Assembly: GCA_017508875.1 (NCBI GenBank)
Contig: JAFWQX010000106.1
Span: 1-54,444, forward strand
Length of the DNA stretch: 54,444 nt
Reading direction: 5' to 3'
Source of the DNA: Clostridia bacterium
GTDB taxonomy: Bacteria; Bacillota; Clostridia; UBA1212; UBA1255
Shown here: positions 35,667-43,558 of the stretch, piece by piece
How positions within the stretch are numbered: the first letter of the stretch is position 1
How the letters are laid out: every line of letters starts with the position of its first letter
Translations under genes and position numbers: made by a program
The notes under the pieces: model-generated
The model's input: only the letters and a program-made list of their open reading frames with translations
Told to the model about the DNA's origin: nothing
Database searches by the model: none

Positions 35667-38186
35667 CTATTTGTTCGTTCTTCTTTTATGCACCGTCGAT
35701 TTGCTGTTTGAACCGGGACCGATATTGACCGAGACAGCCTCGCCGCCGGGCAGCGGCATTTGACCTTTTGCCCTTATCAGCGGCGTTTCAAGCGGCTTGA
35801 AATCGAAATCTGCGAAACCGGGCCGCACGGGCGTAATGCCGAGCACGTATTTGCCGTAAAGAATGACGGGGATCGCAGACCAGCCGTGGCACAGGCTGCC
35901 CGCGTCGCCGAAAGCCCAGGCACCGTCGATATGCTCCCAGAAAGACGTTGCCCCGTTATACAGCATATAGCCCCATTTTTCGGCGATCTCATCGAAAACG
36001 TAAGCTGCGTATTTGCTTCCGAGACCTAAAAGCGCCTCATATTTGAAGATTGAATGGCTGAGCGTGACGGGTACGAACCTCTTCGGGCTGCCAGGGACGA
36101 TCGAATCCGCCTCTTTTTCGTAATCTAAAAGGATCGGGCCGCGTTTACCGGTCAATATTTCGGCGACGCGGTCAATTTTTGCAGCGGGTACGGCTCCGGC
36201 GTAGAGGGCGAGGGCGTGCGTAAGCTCGCTGTAATGCACTTTGCTGCCGTTGACGATATACGTGGCGTAAGCGTCGCGCTCGCTGTTCCAGAAGGTATCG
36301 TGGAACGATGAGACAACAGACTTGTGGAGCATCTCGTACCAGGAGAATTGACGCCTGTAATCGTGCTCGTCATCCTGCTCGTGATGCCTGATGAGCCACG
36401 CCGAAAGTTTTGACGCCGCATCGAGCGCCAGAGCGTAGAACAGGGTGAGGGGAGCGTCGGCATTGTCCTCGCCAGCCTTTCTGATGCCGGGCATTGCGGA
36501 ATTGTCCATCAGATCGGACCATTCGTAGAAATTCCACGCTCCGGGAGTGGTAAACGGCCCGAGCCTGTCTGTGCCGCGCGAATGCAGCCAGAACGTGTGG
36601 ATGATCTTCTCGACCGTCGGGAACACTTCTGCGGCGAACAGGTAATCGCCTGAATACAGCACGTATTCGCACAGTTCGACGATCCACATAAGCGAGAAGC
36701 ACGGGATCCAGACGGAAACTTTTGCTGGAGCGCAAAGCTCAAGCTGCCCGTCGGACCTGAGAGAATGTGAAAGCAGTCTGAGACTCGCCTTCGGAAAATC
36801 GTATTCGCCGAAAGAATAGTAGCCGGCGAGCATCTGGTTCCTCGAATCCATCGAATAGAGCGCCTGCTCGCGCCACGGACAATCTTCGTAATGTTCGTGC
36901 ATGCATAGCCTGAGCGTATCGAGGCTTACCTGATATATCTTATTATGCAGCGAGTCTGACGAACTGAAGCCGCAGACGTCGGTAAGCGGGTAGTCGGTAT
37001 TGAGTATTCCGGCATAGTAGAGTTTGAAATCGAAAGAAGTGACGAAAATCTGCACGTACCGAAGCCCCATCCGCTTCGAATAATGCGTAAACTGCTGCCT
37101 TCCGCCGCAGCACGTGTAAACGCCCGAGAAGCATCTGCCGCCAACGAATGATCTTACGCGCAGGTCGATCAGATGTTCTCCGTAACCTATGTAGACTTTA
37201 GTGCCGGCCGGGGCGTCAATGTCGATGTGGAAATAACCCGCGCTTTCGCGGCCGAGGTCAACGAGTGCGTAGATCCCGTGGTAAGGTTTGGCGGCGGGGT
37301 ATCTGAAATGGAACGGCTGCGTTTCAGCATCTGACGGAACGCCTCCGAACGACAGATCGGCCGTATATCCGCTGTCGGTTATTTCGTGAGTATACCTCTG
37401 GCTGAGAGAGGCGTGCTGGAGTTTCTGCGCGGTGAGAGCGTCGTTTTCGTCGCTCATTATACGGAACAGCCCCTGAGTAACGATTTTAGCACGCGCAGGA
37501 GGCCCTACGATCAATTTTTGTATCGGGCGCGGATAGAGAGGCACCCTCGTGCGTTCGCGCGGTTTTAGGGGGTATTCTGCGAAATACAGGGCCATTCTGG
37601 ATTCGGCGGCGGGGAAGTACGGGCGGAGCACCTGGAGGGCCTGCGCGTTGTATTCGAACGAGTAGCCGAGCTGCCCGGTGATCATTTCCATATTTCCGGA
37701 GCGGTACGCGGGGTTAAGTCTGCCGAGGGTGGCTGCGGAGCTTTCCGCGAGGACCTTCTCGCCGTTATAGACGACGTAGCAGAAGCCGGGCTCGCCGTGG
37801 AGGTACGTTGACGAGGAAGTGCCCTGGTAGTATATGAGAAATCTGAGCGTGTTTTCGCCTTCGCGAAGGTAGTCGGAGATGTTTATCTCGTCGTAGACTT
37901 TCGCGTCGGGGAAGTCGGCAAACTGGCCGGTGGAAACGAAAACGCTGTTGACCCAGAGCGCGTACTGAGAATCTGCGCTGATGCGTATCATCATCCGGTC
38001 GCCCGGGAAGAAGGCGGAAACGTCATTGTCCGTCTCGCTTCCGGTCTTTGCCCCCGCGTTCCGGCGTGCGTCAACACGGGCGGTCCCGGGGGATGCGCAT
38101 TCAAATCTTACGGTGAAGCTGTCGGTGAAATCTCCGTACGTGTTGGGCGTGTTTTCGTCGCTGTTTACGAGCCAAATCCATTTCAT
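35667..38186 (-). CDS. GH78-type alpha-L-rhamnosidase-like glycosidase
   Basis: An 839-residue protein without signal peptide. N-terminal beta-sandwich domains (YALWVNSVFVSTGQFADFPD; LREGENTLRFLIYYQG) lead to an (alpha/alpha)6 barrel. EHYEDCPWREQALYSMDSRNQ (about residue 435) corresponds to the DCPQRDERLGWTGDTQ acid motif of the other rhamnosidase. GATSFWEHIDGAWAF (about residue 765) corresponds to the TTIWERW base motif. These substitutions mark a different GH78-like subgroup, so the sugar released is uncertain. ATG 38186 has AGGAG 9 nt upstream. It is 27 nt downstream of the aminotransferase on the same strand. Confidence 0.85.
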   Translation of the reverse strand: MKWIWLVNSDENTPNTYGDFTDSFTVRFECASPGTARVDARRNAGAKTGSETDNDVSAFFPGDRMMIRISADSQYALWVNSVFVSTGQFADFPDAKVYDEINISDYLREGENTLRFLIYYQGTSSSTYLHGEPGFCYVVYNGEKVLAESSAATLGRLNPAYRSGNMEMITGQLGYSFEYNAQALQVLRPYFPAAESRMALYFAEYPLKPRERTRVPLYPRPIQKLIVGPPARAKIVTQGLFRIMSDENDALTAQKLQHASLSQRYTHEITDSGYTADLSFGGVPSDAETQPFHFRYPAAKPYHGIYALVDLGRESAGYFHIDIDAPAGTKVYIGYGEHLIDLRVRSFVGGRCFSGVYTCCGGRQQFTHYSKRMGLRYVQIFVTSFDFKLYYAGILNTDYPLTDVCGFSSSDSLHNKIYQVSLDTLRLCMHEHYEDCPWREQALYSMDSRNQMLAGYYSFGEYDFPKASLRLLSHSLRSDGQLELCAPAKVSVWIPCFSLMWIVELCEYVLYSGDYLFAAEVFPTVEKIIHTFWLHSRGTDRLGPFTTPGAWNFYEWSDLMDNSAMPGIRKAGEDNADAPLTLFYALALDAASKLSAWLIRHHEQDDEHDYRRQFSWYEMLHKSVVSSFHDTFWNSERDAYATYIVNGSKVHYSELTHALALYAGAVPAAKIDRVAEILTGKRGPILLDYEKEADSIVPGSPKRFVPVTLSHSIFKYEALLGLGSKYAAYVFDEIAEKWGYMLYNGATSFWEHIDGAWAFGDAGSLCHGWSAIPVILYGKYVLGITPVRPGFADFDFKPLETPLIRAKGQMPLPGGEAVSVNIGPGSNSKSTVHKRRTNK

Positions 38187-38213
38187 AAACGCTCACTCCT
38201 GATATTTTTTTGT

Positions 38214-39386
38214 TTACAGACGTTCTAAGAAGCGTTTGACGCCCTCGAGCGCCTTTTTTATGTGATCTGCTGAATACGCGTAAGAAGCGCGCACGAAACC
38301 CTCTCCGGATGCGCCGAAAGCATTGCCCGGAACGAGCGCGATCTTCTCCGCCGAGAGCAGCTTTTCGCAGAATTCGTCCGACGACAGGCCGGTCGAAGAG
38401 ATGTTCGGGAAACAGTAAAAAGCGCCTTCGGGTTCGGTGCATCTGAGACCGAGGTCGTTGAAGCCTTTTACTATGAGCCTGCGCCTGTAATTGTATTCGC
38501 GGCGCATTTCCTCTATGTCGCCGTCTCCCTGCGATAGCGCTTCGATCGCGGCGTACTGGCTCGCGGTCGGGGCGCACATTATTGCATACTGGTGAAGCTT
38601 CGTCAGAGCGGCGCATACGGGCTCCGGAGCCATGGCGTATCCGAGGCGCCAGCCGGTCATGGCGTAAGCTTTTGAAAATCCGCTGACGATCACCGTGCGT
38701 TCTTTCATGCCCGGGATCGACGCGATGGACGTGTGCCTTTCTTCTGTGTACGTCAGTTCTGCGTATATTTCGTCCGAAATAACGACGATGTCGGTGCCGT
38801 TAAGTACGGCGGCGATCTCTTCGAGTTCTTTGCGCGAAAGAACGGATCCGGTCGGGTTATTCGGGAATGGCAGCACGAGCAGCTTGGTTTTTCCGGTGAT
38901 CGCGGCCTTCAGGGCTTTAGCAGTTAATTTAAATCCGTCTTCTTCTTTCAGGTCAATGTATACGGGCGTGGCGCCGCACAGACGGGCTAACGGTCCGTAG
39001 CATACGAAGCTGGGCTGGGGGACAATTACCTCGTCTCCCGGCTTTATGAATGCTCGCATCGACAGGTCGATCGCTTCCGAGCCTCCGACGGTGATAAGTA
39101 CGTTTTTTTCAGTATAATCGAGTCCGAAGCGCCGTTTCATATATAAGGCTGCCTCGCGGCGCAGCTCCTTAAGCCCTGAGTTCGCCGTATACTGGGTGCG
39201 GCCTTTTTCGAGCGAACGTATTCCGGCATTTCTGATGTGCCAGGGCGTAATAAAGTCAGGCTCGCCGATCCCGAGAGAGATGACGCCTTCCATCGTTGAT
39301 GCGATGTCGAAAAGCCTCCGTATGCCTGAAGGAGGCAGGGAGGTGAGCACGTCGTTTAATTGTGTTTCCGGTCTGAATTCTGTCAA
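38214..39386 (-). CDS. PLP-dependent class I/II aminotransferase
   Basis: A 390-residue fold-type I aminotransferase. GIGEPDFITPWHIRNAG and YTANSGLKELRREAALYM lie in the N-terminal part. FPNNPTGSVLSRKEL and VISDEIYAELTY hold substrate and PLP contacts. SGFSKAYAMTGWRLGYAMAP contains the Schiff-base Lys (about residue 232). The start is TTG 39386, overlapping the regulator stop as TTGA and preceded by AGGTGA. Resembles aspartate/aromatic/alanine aminotransferases; the amino acid is undetermined. Coupling to an Lrp-type regulator fits amino-acid-responsive control. Confidence 0.92.
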   Translation of the reverse strand: MTEFRPETQLNDVLTSLPPSGIRRLFDIASTMEGVISLGIGEPDFITPWHIRNAGIRSLEKGRTQYTANSGLKELRREAALYMKRRFGLDYTEKNVLITVGGSEAIDLSMRAFIKPGDEVIVPQPSFVCYGPLARLCGATPVYIDLKEEDGFKLTAKALKAAITGKTKLLVLPFPNNPTGSVLSRKELEEIAAVLNGTDIVVISDEIYAELTYTEERHTSIASIPGMKERTVIVSGFSKAYAMTGWRLGYAMAPEPVCAALTKLHQYAIMCAPTASQYAAIEALSQGDGDIEEMRREYNYRRRLIVKGFNDLGLRCTEPEGAFYCFPNISSTGLSSDEFCEKLLSAEKIALVPGNAFGASGEGFVRASYAYSADHIKKALEGVKRFLERL

Positions 39387-39865
39387 AACAGCATCACCTG
39401 TCTGTCATCGGTCTGTTTGTTTTCAAACATTATACCGTCTTCTTTATATTTTTTGAGCACGAAGTGTGTGGCTGTGCTTACGACAGCTTCCATCGGGGCA
39501 AGTTTTTCTGCCACGAACAGTGCGACTTCGTTCAGGTTTTTGCCTTCGATCTGGAGGGCAAGGTCGTACGTTCCGGACATCAGATATACGCTTTTTACCT
39601 GGTCGTATTGGTAGAAGCGTTCGGCGATCTGGTCGAATCCGCGCCCGAACTGCGGTGTGACTTTCAGTTCTATGAGTGCGGTGACAAGTTCTTTGGACGT
39701 CTTGCGCCAGTTTATCATTACTTTTTTTCCGACAATTATGCCTTCTGCTTTGAAGCGTTCGATCTTCTGACTGACTTCCTCTTCCGTTATGCCGAGCATG
39801 ACGGCAATGTCTTTTGCGCTGAGTTCGCTGTCTTTATCCAAAAGTTCGAGAATTTCGTTGTCCAT
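39383..39865 (-). CDS. Lrp/AsnC-family transcriptional regulator
   Basis: A 160-residue protein. The N-terminal winged helix-turn-helix (NEILELLDKDSELSAKDIAVML, then EEEVSQKIERFKAEGII) precedes a RAM/AsnC effector domain (LVTALIELKVTPQFGRGFDQIAERF, then VYLMSGTYDLALQIEG). ATG 39865 is preferred over the one at 39871 because GGAG lies 9 nt upstream of the former and only 3 nt upstream of the latter. First gene of a minus-strand unit with the aminotransferase and glycosidase, which it may regulate. Confidence 0.9.
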   Translation of the reverse strand: MDNEILELLDKDSELSAKDIAVMLGITEEEVSQKIERFKAEGIIVGKKVMINWRKTSKELVTALIELKVTPQFGRGFDQIAERFYQYDQVKSVYLMSGTYDLALQIEGKNLNEVALFVAEKLAPMEAVVSTATHFVLKKYKEDGIMFENKQTDDRQVMLF

Positions 39866-39947
39866 CGTCATTAACTCCTGAAAGATTTTTATATGCGGAT
39901 CTGAGTGCGGTCAACGCAGGTCTGCCCGGATCCGTTCCTGTATTGTA

Positions 39948-39976
39948 ATTTTAACATATTAAGGACGTTTTGTCAC
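39948..39976 (-). promoter_or_regulatory. Extended -10 promoter for the Lrp-type operon
   Basis: Reading the minus strand: GTGACA (39976-39971), a 17-bp spacer and TAAAAT (39953-39948) preceded by TGT. The -10 region is one arm of an 11-bp inverted repeat whose other arm is the opposing promoter's -10 region. Confidence 0.65.
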
Positions 39977-39983
39977 TTTATTA

Positions 39984-40013
39984 TTTACTAACGACAGCAA
40001 TGTATGTTAAAAT
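39984..40013 (+). promoter_or_regulatory. Extended -10 promoter for the 40074 gene
   Basis: TTTACT (39984-39989), an 18-bp spacer and TAAAAT (40008-40013) preceded by TGT. Downstream, GCGCTG (40018-40023) can pair with CAGCGC (40042-40047), followed shortly by six T residues (40052-40057). This looks like a weak attenuator just ahead of the ribosome site. Confidence 0.55.
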
Positions 40014-40073
40014 CGCTGCGCTGTTTCAGAGCGGACAATATCAGCGCTGCATTTTTTGAGCCGGAGGTCAATT

Positions 40074-41630
40074 ATGAAGAAAAAAGTGATCAATATCGTT
40101 AATTTCGTGAGGGGCGTTGAGCCGCGTGAACCGGAGAAGGATCTTCTTCTGCCCGTGATCGAAGAACTGAAAGTGAACAGGAGATACGGTCTGAAAAGTA
40201 CCGTCCTTCTTCAGTATGATGCGCTTTTGAGAGATGATATAGTGTCCGTTTTCAGTGACGGTGCGCCGGACGTGGAGTTGGGCCTGTGGTTTGAGATGAA
40301 CAGGCCTCTTACCGAGGCGGTCGGGATAGAGTGGCGCGGCAGGCCGGGCTACGACTGGGACTGGTACGTGAATCCCGGGTTTTTACCTGCTTATACTCAA
40401 GCGCAGCGAAAGCGGCTGATCGACGAGGCGTTTTACAAATTCAAAGAGATATTCGGATCATTGCCCAAAACTGCCGGTTCGTGGCTGCTGGATGCGTACT
40501 CGATGGAGTATATGAGCGGGAAATACGGCATTGACGCTATGTGCATATGCAGAGAACAGTTTGCGGTCGATGCGTATACGCTCTGGGGAGGCTATTATAC
40601 CGGCGGATATTATCCGTCAAGAAATAACGCTTTATGCCCGGCATCGAGTAAAGCAAATCAGATTGACACGCCTGTGTTCAGAATGCTCGGGCTCGATCCG
40701 ATATACGGTTACGACGAGGCCAAGTATCCGACGGGAGTCTGGGGCTGCAATACGATGGAGCCGGTATGGACTTCTGGTTCCGACAGGCGGATAATGGAAT
40801 GGTATATGGACGTTTATTTTAATTCGCCCTGTCTTTCGTACGCATATGCGACTACCGGGCAGGAGAACAGCTTCGGCTGGCCTGCTATATGTAAAGGTTA
40901 TGAACTTCAGGCGGAATTGATCGCGAAATTGGCCGCGGAAGGAAAAGTTTCGTGCGAAACGCTCGGGGAGACAGGCAGACAGTTCAAAGCGGCGTACAGC
41001 AGTACTCCGTGCAATGCATTGACCGCGCTTTCGGATCGCACGGACAACGGCATTAAGGCGGTTTGGTATGATTCTCCGAATTACAGAGCGGGGCTCGTGC
41101 TTGAACCGGGCGGCGGGCTGTATCTTAGGGATCTTAATATGTATAATGACGAATATAAGGAACGCTATCTCGAAGAACCTTGCCTTACGTGGGACGCGAG
41201 ATATGACGATCTGCCCGTCGTTGACAACAGGCTCTGGTCCGGCGGGGGAGTGGAATCCGCTATGGTTATTTCGAATGCTGTCAATGCAGATAGCTTTACG
41301 GTTTCCGAGAGCGGCGACGATACTCTTTGCGTTCGCTTTGCCGCCGGGCAGTCTGCGGCAAAGGCCGATGAGCCCTGTTCTCTTATTTTCAGACCTGATG
41401 GAATAGAAGTCATTTGCATTGACCGGATCAAATACATGCCGGGAAAACCGGAAGCGGGGCAGAAAATTGAATTTGATAAGGAAGCTGGACTTTTCCGCCT
41501 CGAACATTGCGGATTCGGTTACTCCTTCAGAGTAAGCGGCGCTGACGTGGCAGCAATACGGGATCGGGAAGAGCTGTATTACGAGCTCTCCCGCAGAGCA
41601 AACGAAAATATCACCGTTTGCTTAAAATAA
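40074..41630 (+). CDS. Unassigned 518-residue protein, possible deacetylase/glycosidase-like barrel
   Basis: I do not recognise a named family. The N-terminal ~270 residues look like a (beta/alpha) barrel of the polysaccharide-deacetylase/GH57 kind: GLKSTVLLQYDALL, then ELGLWFEMNRPLTEAV, KTAGSWLLDAYSMEYM and GYYTGGYYPSRNNALCPA. The C-terminal ~180 residues are beta-rich. There is no signal peptide or membrane helix. GGAGG lies 7 nt before ATG 40074. It is monocistronic and divergent from the Lrp-type operon containing a rhamnosidase-like gene, which hints at carbohydrate metabolism. It is clearly a real gene by promoter, ribosome site and composition; the function is a guess. Confidence 0.8.
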   Translation: MKKKVINIVNFVRGVEPREPEKDLLLPVIEELKVNRRYGLKSTVLLQYDALLRDDIVSVFSDGAPDVELGLWFEMNRPLTEAVGIEWRGRPGYDWDWYVNPGFLPAYTQAQRKRLIDEAFYKFKEIFGSLPKTAGSWLLDAYSMEYMSGKYGIDAMCICREQFAVDAYTLWGGYYTGGYYPSRNNALCPASSKANQIDTPVFRMLGLDPIYGYDEAKYPTGVWGCNTMEPVWTSGSDRRIMEWYMDVYFNSPCLSYAYATTGQENSFGWPAICKGYELQAELIAKLAAEGKVSCETLGETGRQFKAAYSSTPCNALTALSDRTDNGIKAVWYDSPNYRAGLVLEPGGGLYLRDLNMYNDEYKERYLEEPCLTWDARYDDLPVVDNRLWSGGGVESAMVISNAVNADSFTVSESGDDTLCVRFAAGQSAAKADEPCSLIFRPDGIEVICIDRIKYMPGKPEAGQKIEFDKEAGLFRLEHCGFGYSFRVSGADVAAIRDREELYYELSRRANENITVCLK

Positions 41631-41700
41631 AACGGTCTGAGAAGAATTAAAAGCGAAAAATCAATGAGAATCGATAAAAAACGATAAAAATCAGCAAAAA

Positions 41701-42384
41701 TCAATCATCCTCTGATTCTGATCGCGGCGCAGGTTCTTCGCCGTTTTCTTCAGCCAAAGGATCTTTTTTCTTTTTACGGCGCCCGAAAATATGGATCCTT
41801 GACCAGAAATAGATTATCGTCTGACCGGGAATCCCGAGAATGAGTATGTACCATACTGAAATGTTAAACATCTGAAATATGATGCAGATCGCCAGCAGCA
41901 CCGACCACATCAGCAGGGAAATTATCAGGAAATTCTTTCTGCGCTTGAACCATATTGAATTTAATACGAGCCACAAAATGAACGTAGCAGGAAGTGCGGC
42001 AACAAAACAAAGCAGATTCTTTAACGAAGGAGCAGATGCATGCAGTATAACAAAGACGGTCGCGGCGATGAGCCAGATAAGCACTACTAAGATCGCCAGA
42101 ATAAATTTGCGGTTCGATATACGCCGCCTCAAACGGCTGAACCCGCCGTCTGTTTTTGAAAAGAAACTGCGGTGTTCCTTTGTAAAAAGATAATCCACGG
42201 AAACGCCGAACATATCAGCGATCTGCTTTAAAACTATAGCGTCGGGGATGGATTCGCCGCGTTCCCATTTAGAAACAGCCTTATCGGTATAGTTAAGTTT
42301 TTCGGCAAGCTCCGCCTGCGTCATTCCTTTGGAGCGGCGCAGATGCGATATATTGTTTGAGATAATTTGCTTATATTCTTCCAT
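41701..42384 (-). CDS. XRE-family HTH regulator with C-terminal membrane domain
   Basis: About 227 residues. An N-terminal XRE helix-turn-helix (ISHLRRSKGMTQAELAEKLNY, then AVSKWERGESIPD, residues ~10-60) precedes a short linker. Four probable transmembrane helices follow (FILAILVVLIWLIAATVFVI; LKNLLCFVAALPATFILWLV; FLIISLLMWSVLLAICIIF; and one near WYILILGIPGQTIIYFW). The tail is acidic and basic. Such membrane-tethered HTH proteins probably sense envelope signals. The start is uncertain: ATG 42384 has GGAG 13 nt away, TTG 42393 has it 4 nt away. Divergent from degV-fakA. Confidence 0.85.
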   Translation of the reverse strand: MEEYKQIISNNISHLRRSKGMTQAELAEKLNYTDKAVSKWERGESIPDAIVLKQIADMFGVSVDYLFTKEHRSFFSKTDGGFSRLRRRISNRKFILAILVVLIWLIAATVFVILHASAPSLKNLLCFVAALPATFILWLVLNSIWFKRRKNFLIISLLMWSVLLAICIIFQMFNISVWYILILGIPGQTIIYFWSRIHIFGRRKKKKDPLAEENGEEPAPRSESEDD

Positions 42385-42450
42385 ATTTATCAAACGGCTC
42401 CAAATGATAATGATCAGATGCTCCGGGGCGGTTCAACGAACCGTATAGTT

Positions 42451-42479
42451 AGTATAGCATTAAAATGGCCTCAAATCAA
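42451..42479 (-). promoter_or_regulatory. Promoter for the membrane HTH regulator
   Basis: Reading the minus strand: TTGATT (42479-42474), a 17-bp spacer and TATACT (42456-42451). Downstream of it the palindrome GGTTCAACGAACC (42430-42442) lies near the likely start point and could be an autoregulatory operator. Confidence 0.65.
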
Positions 42480-42515
42480 GCGCTTTCTGGTACTTTTCCG
42501 ACAATTTTTTCCAAC

Positions 42516-42572
42516 TCTACTGCCGGTTTACATGCGGTAGAACAGTTCTCTACCGCCGGATTTTACGGTAGA
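42516..42572. repeat. Duplicated TCTACY...GGTAGA inverted repeats
   Basis: Two direct copies, 42516-42541 and 42549-42572, each start with TCTACTGCCGG or TCTACCGCCGG and end with GGTAGA, so each can fold on itself. The junction GGTAGA-N7-TCTACC can fold too. They sit between the divergent promoters of the HTH regulator and degV, 22 bp upstream of the degV -35 box, where an operator would lie. Confidence 0.75.
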
Positions 42573-42593
42573 AAAGCCGTTTCAAACAGTTTA

Positions 42594-42622
42594 TTGAATT
42601 ATTTATATATATTAACTATACT
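42594..42622 (+). promoter_or_regulatory. Promoter for degV-fakA
   Basis: TTGAAT (42594-42599), a 17-bp spacer and TATACT (42617-42622). The leader of about 35 nt ends with ACGGAGG before ATG 42665. Confidence 0.7.
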
Positions 42623-42664
42623 AAAACCCGTAAAAGACTGACGTACGGTCTTACGGAGGTTGTT

Positions 42665-43534
42665 ATGAGTTCATATGTTTTGTTTACAGATCTTTCTTGT
42701 GATATTGAGCCGGAACTTTTAAAAGAATGGGACGTGGAATTCTGCTCCCTTAAGCACTACTTCACCGATGAACCTGAAAAAGAATATACAAATTTGACTT
42801 ACCCGGTAAAACAATTCTATGACGAAATGCGAAACGGCAGAGTGTCCAAGACTTCTGCTATAGATATAGGGACTTTTGTGGAGGAGTTCAGAAAAATACT
42901 TGATACGGGAAAAGATATACTCTATCTTGCGTTCTCTTCCGGACTCAGCAGCACGTACAATAATTCGGTCGTTGCCGCCGGACAGCTGGCTCCGCTATAC
43001 CCGGACAGGAAGATCCTGATCTCAGATACGCGTTCCGCCTCGGCCGGAATGGGCCTGCTGGTATACCTTACGGCAATGAAGAAACGCGAAGGCGCCACTA
43101 TGGAAGAAGCTTTTGCGTATGCCGAAGAGCAGAAATTCCACCTTTGCCACTGGTTTACCGTGAGCGATCTCGTTTACCTTAAGCGCGGAGGCAGAGTAAG
43201 CGCTGCTGCTGCTTTCTTCGGAGGCGTGCTCGGTATAAAACCTGTACTTCACATGGATGATCCCGGCCATCTGATCCCTATGATGAAAGTAAAAGGGCGA
43301 AAGAATTCTATACTTAAAATGGCGGATAAATACGGTGAACTCAGCATCGATCCCGCAGGAGGAACGGTATTCATCTCACACGGAGACTGCATTGAAGACG
43401 CGCAGATGCTTGCCGGAATACTTGCCGAGCGATATGGCGTAAAAGTACAGCTTATCACTTACGTGGGTTCGGTCATCGGGGCACATTCCGGGCCCGGTAC
43501 GCTCGCGCTGTTCTTCCTGGGCACGCAGCGCTGA
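42665..43534 (+). CDS. DegV-family fatty-acid-binding protein (FakB-like)
   Basis: A 289-residue protein of the DegV/FakB family, which binds a fatty acid and presents it to a kinase for phosphorylation. Signatures are YVLFTDLSCDIEPEL at the N-terminus, LYLAFSSGLSSTYNN (lipid head-group loop, about residues 91-105), SDTRSASAGMGLLV, LVYLKRGGRVSAAAAFFGG and FISHGDCIEDA. ACGGAGG lies just upstream of ATG 42665. The kinase gene follows after 24 nt, which supports a fatty-acid-kinase role feeding exogenous lipid into phospholipids. Confidence 0.92.
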   Translation: MSSYVLFTDLSCDIEPELLKEWDVEFCSLKHYFTDEPEKEYTNLTYPVKQFYDEMRNGRVSKTSAIDIGTFVEEFRKILDTGKDILYLAFSSGLSSTYNNSVVAAGQLAPLYPDRKILISDTRSASAGMGLLVYLTAMKKREGATMEEAFAYAEEQKFHLCHWFTVSDLVYLKRGGRVSAAAAFFGGVLGIKPVLHMDDPGHLIPMMKVKGRKNSILKMADKYGELSIDPAGGTVFISHGDCIEDAQMLAGILAERYGVKVQLITYVGSVIGAHSGPGTLALFFLGTQR

Positions 43535-43558
43535 CATCCGTTTTGGAGGTTAAGTTTA

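Noticed and set aside
40018..40057. A true terminator ahead of the 518-residue gene
   Set aside because: The stem is only six pairs with an 18-nt loop, and four bases separate it from the T-run; at most a weak attenuator.
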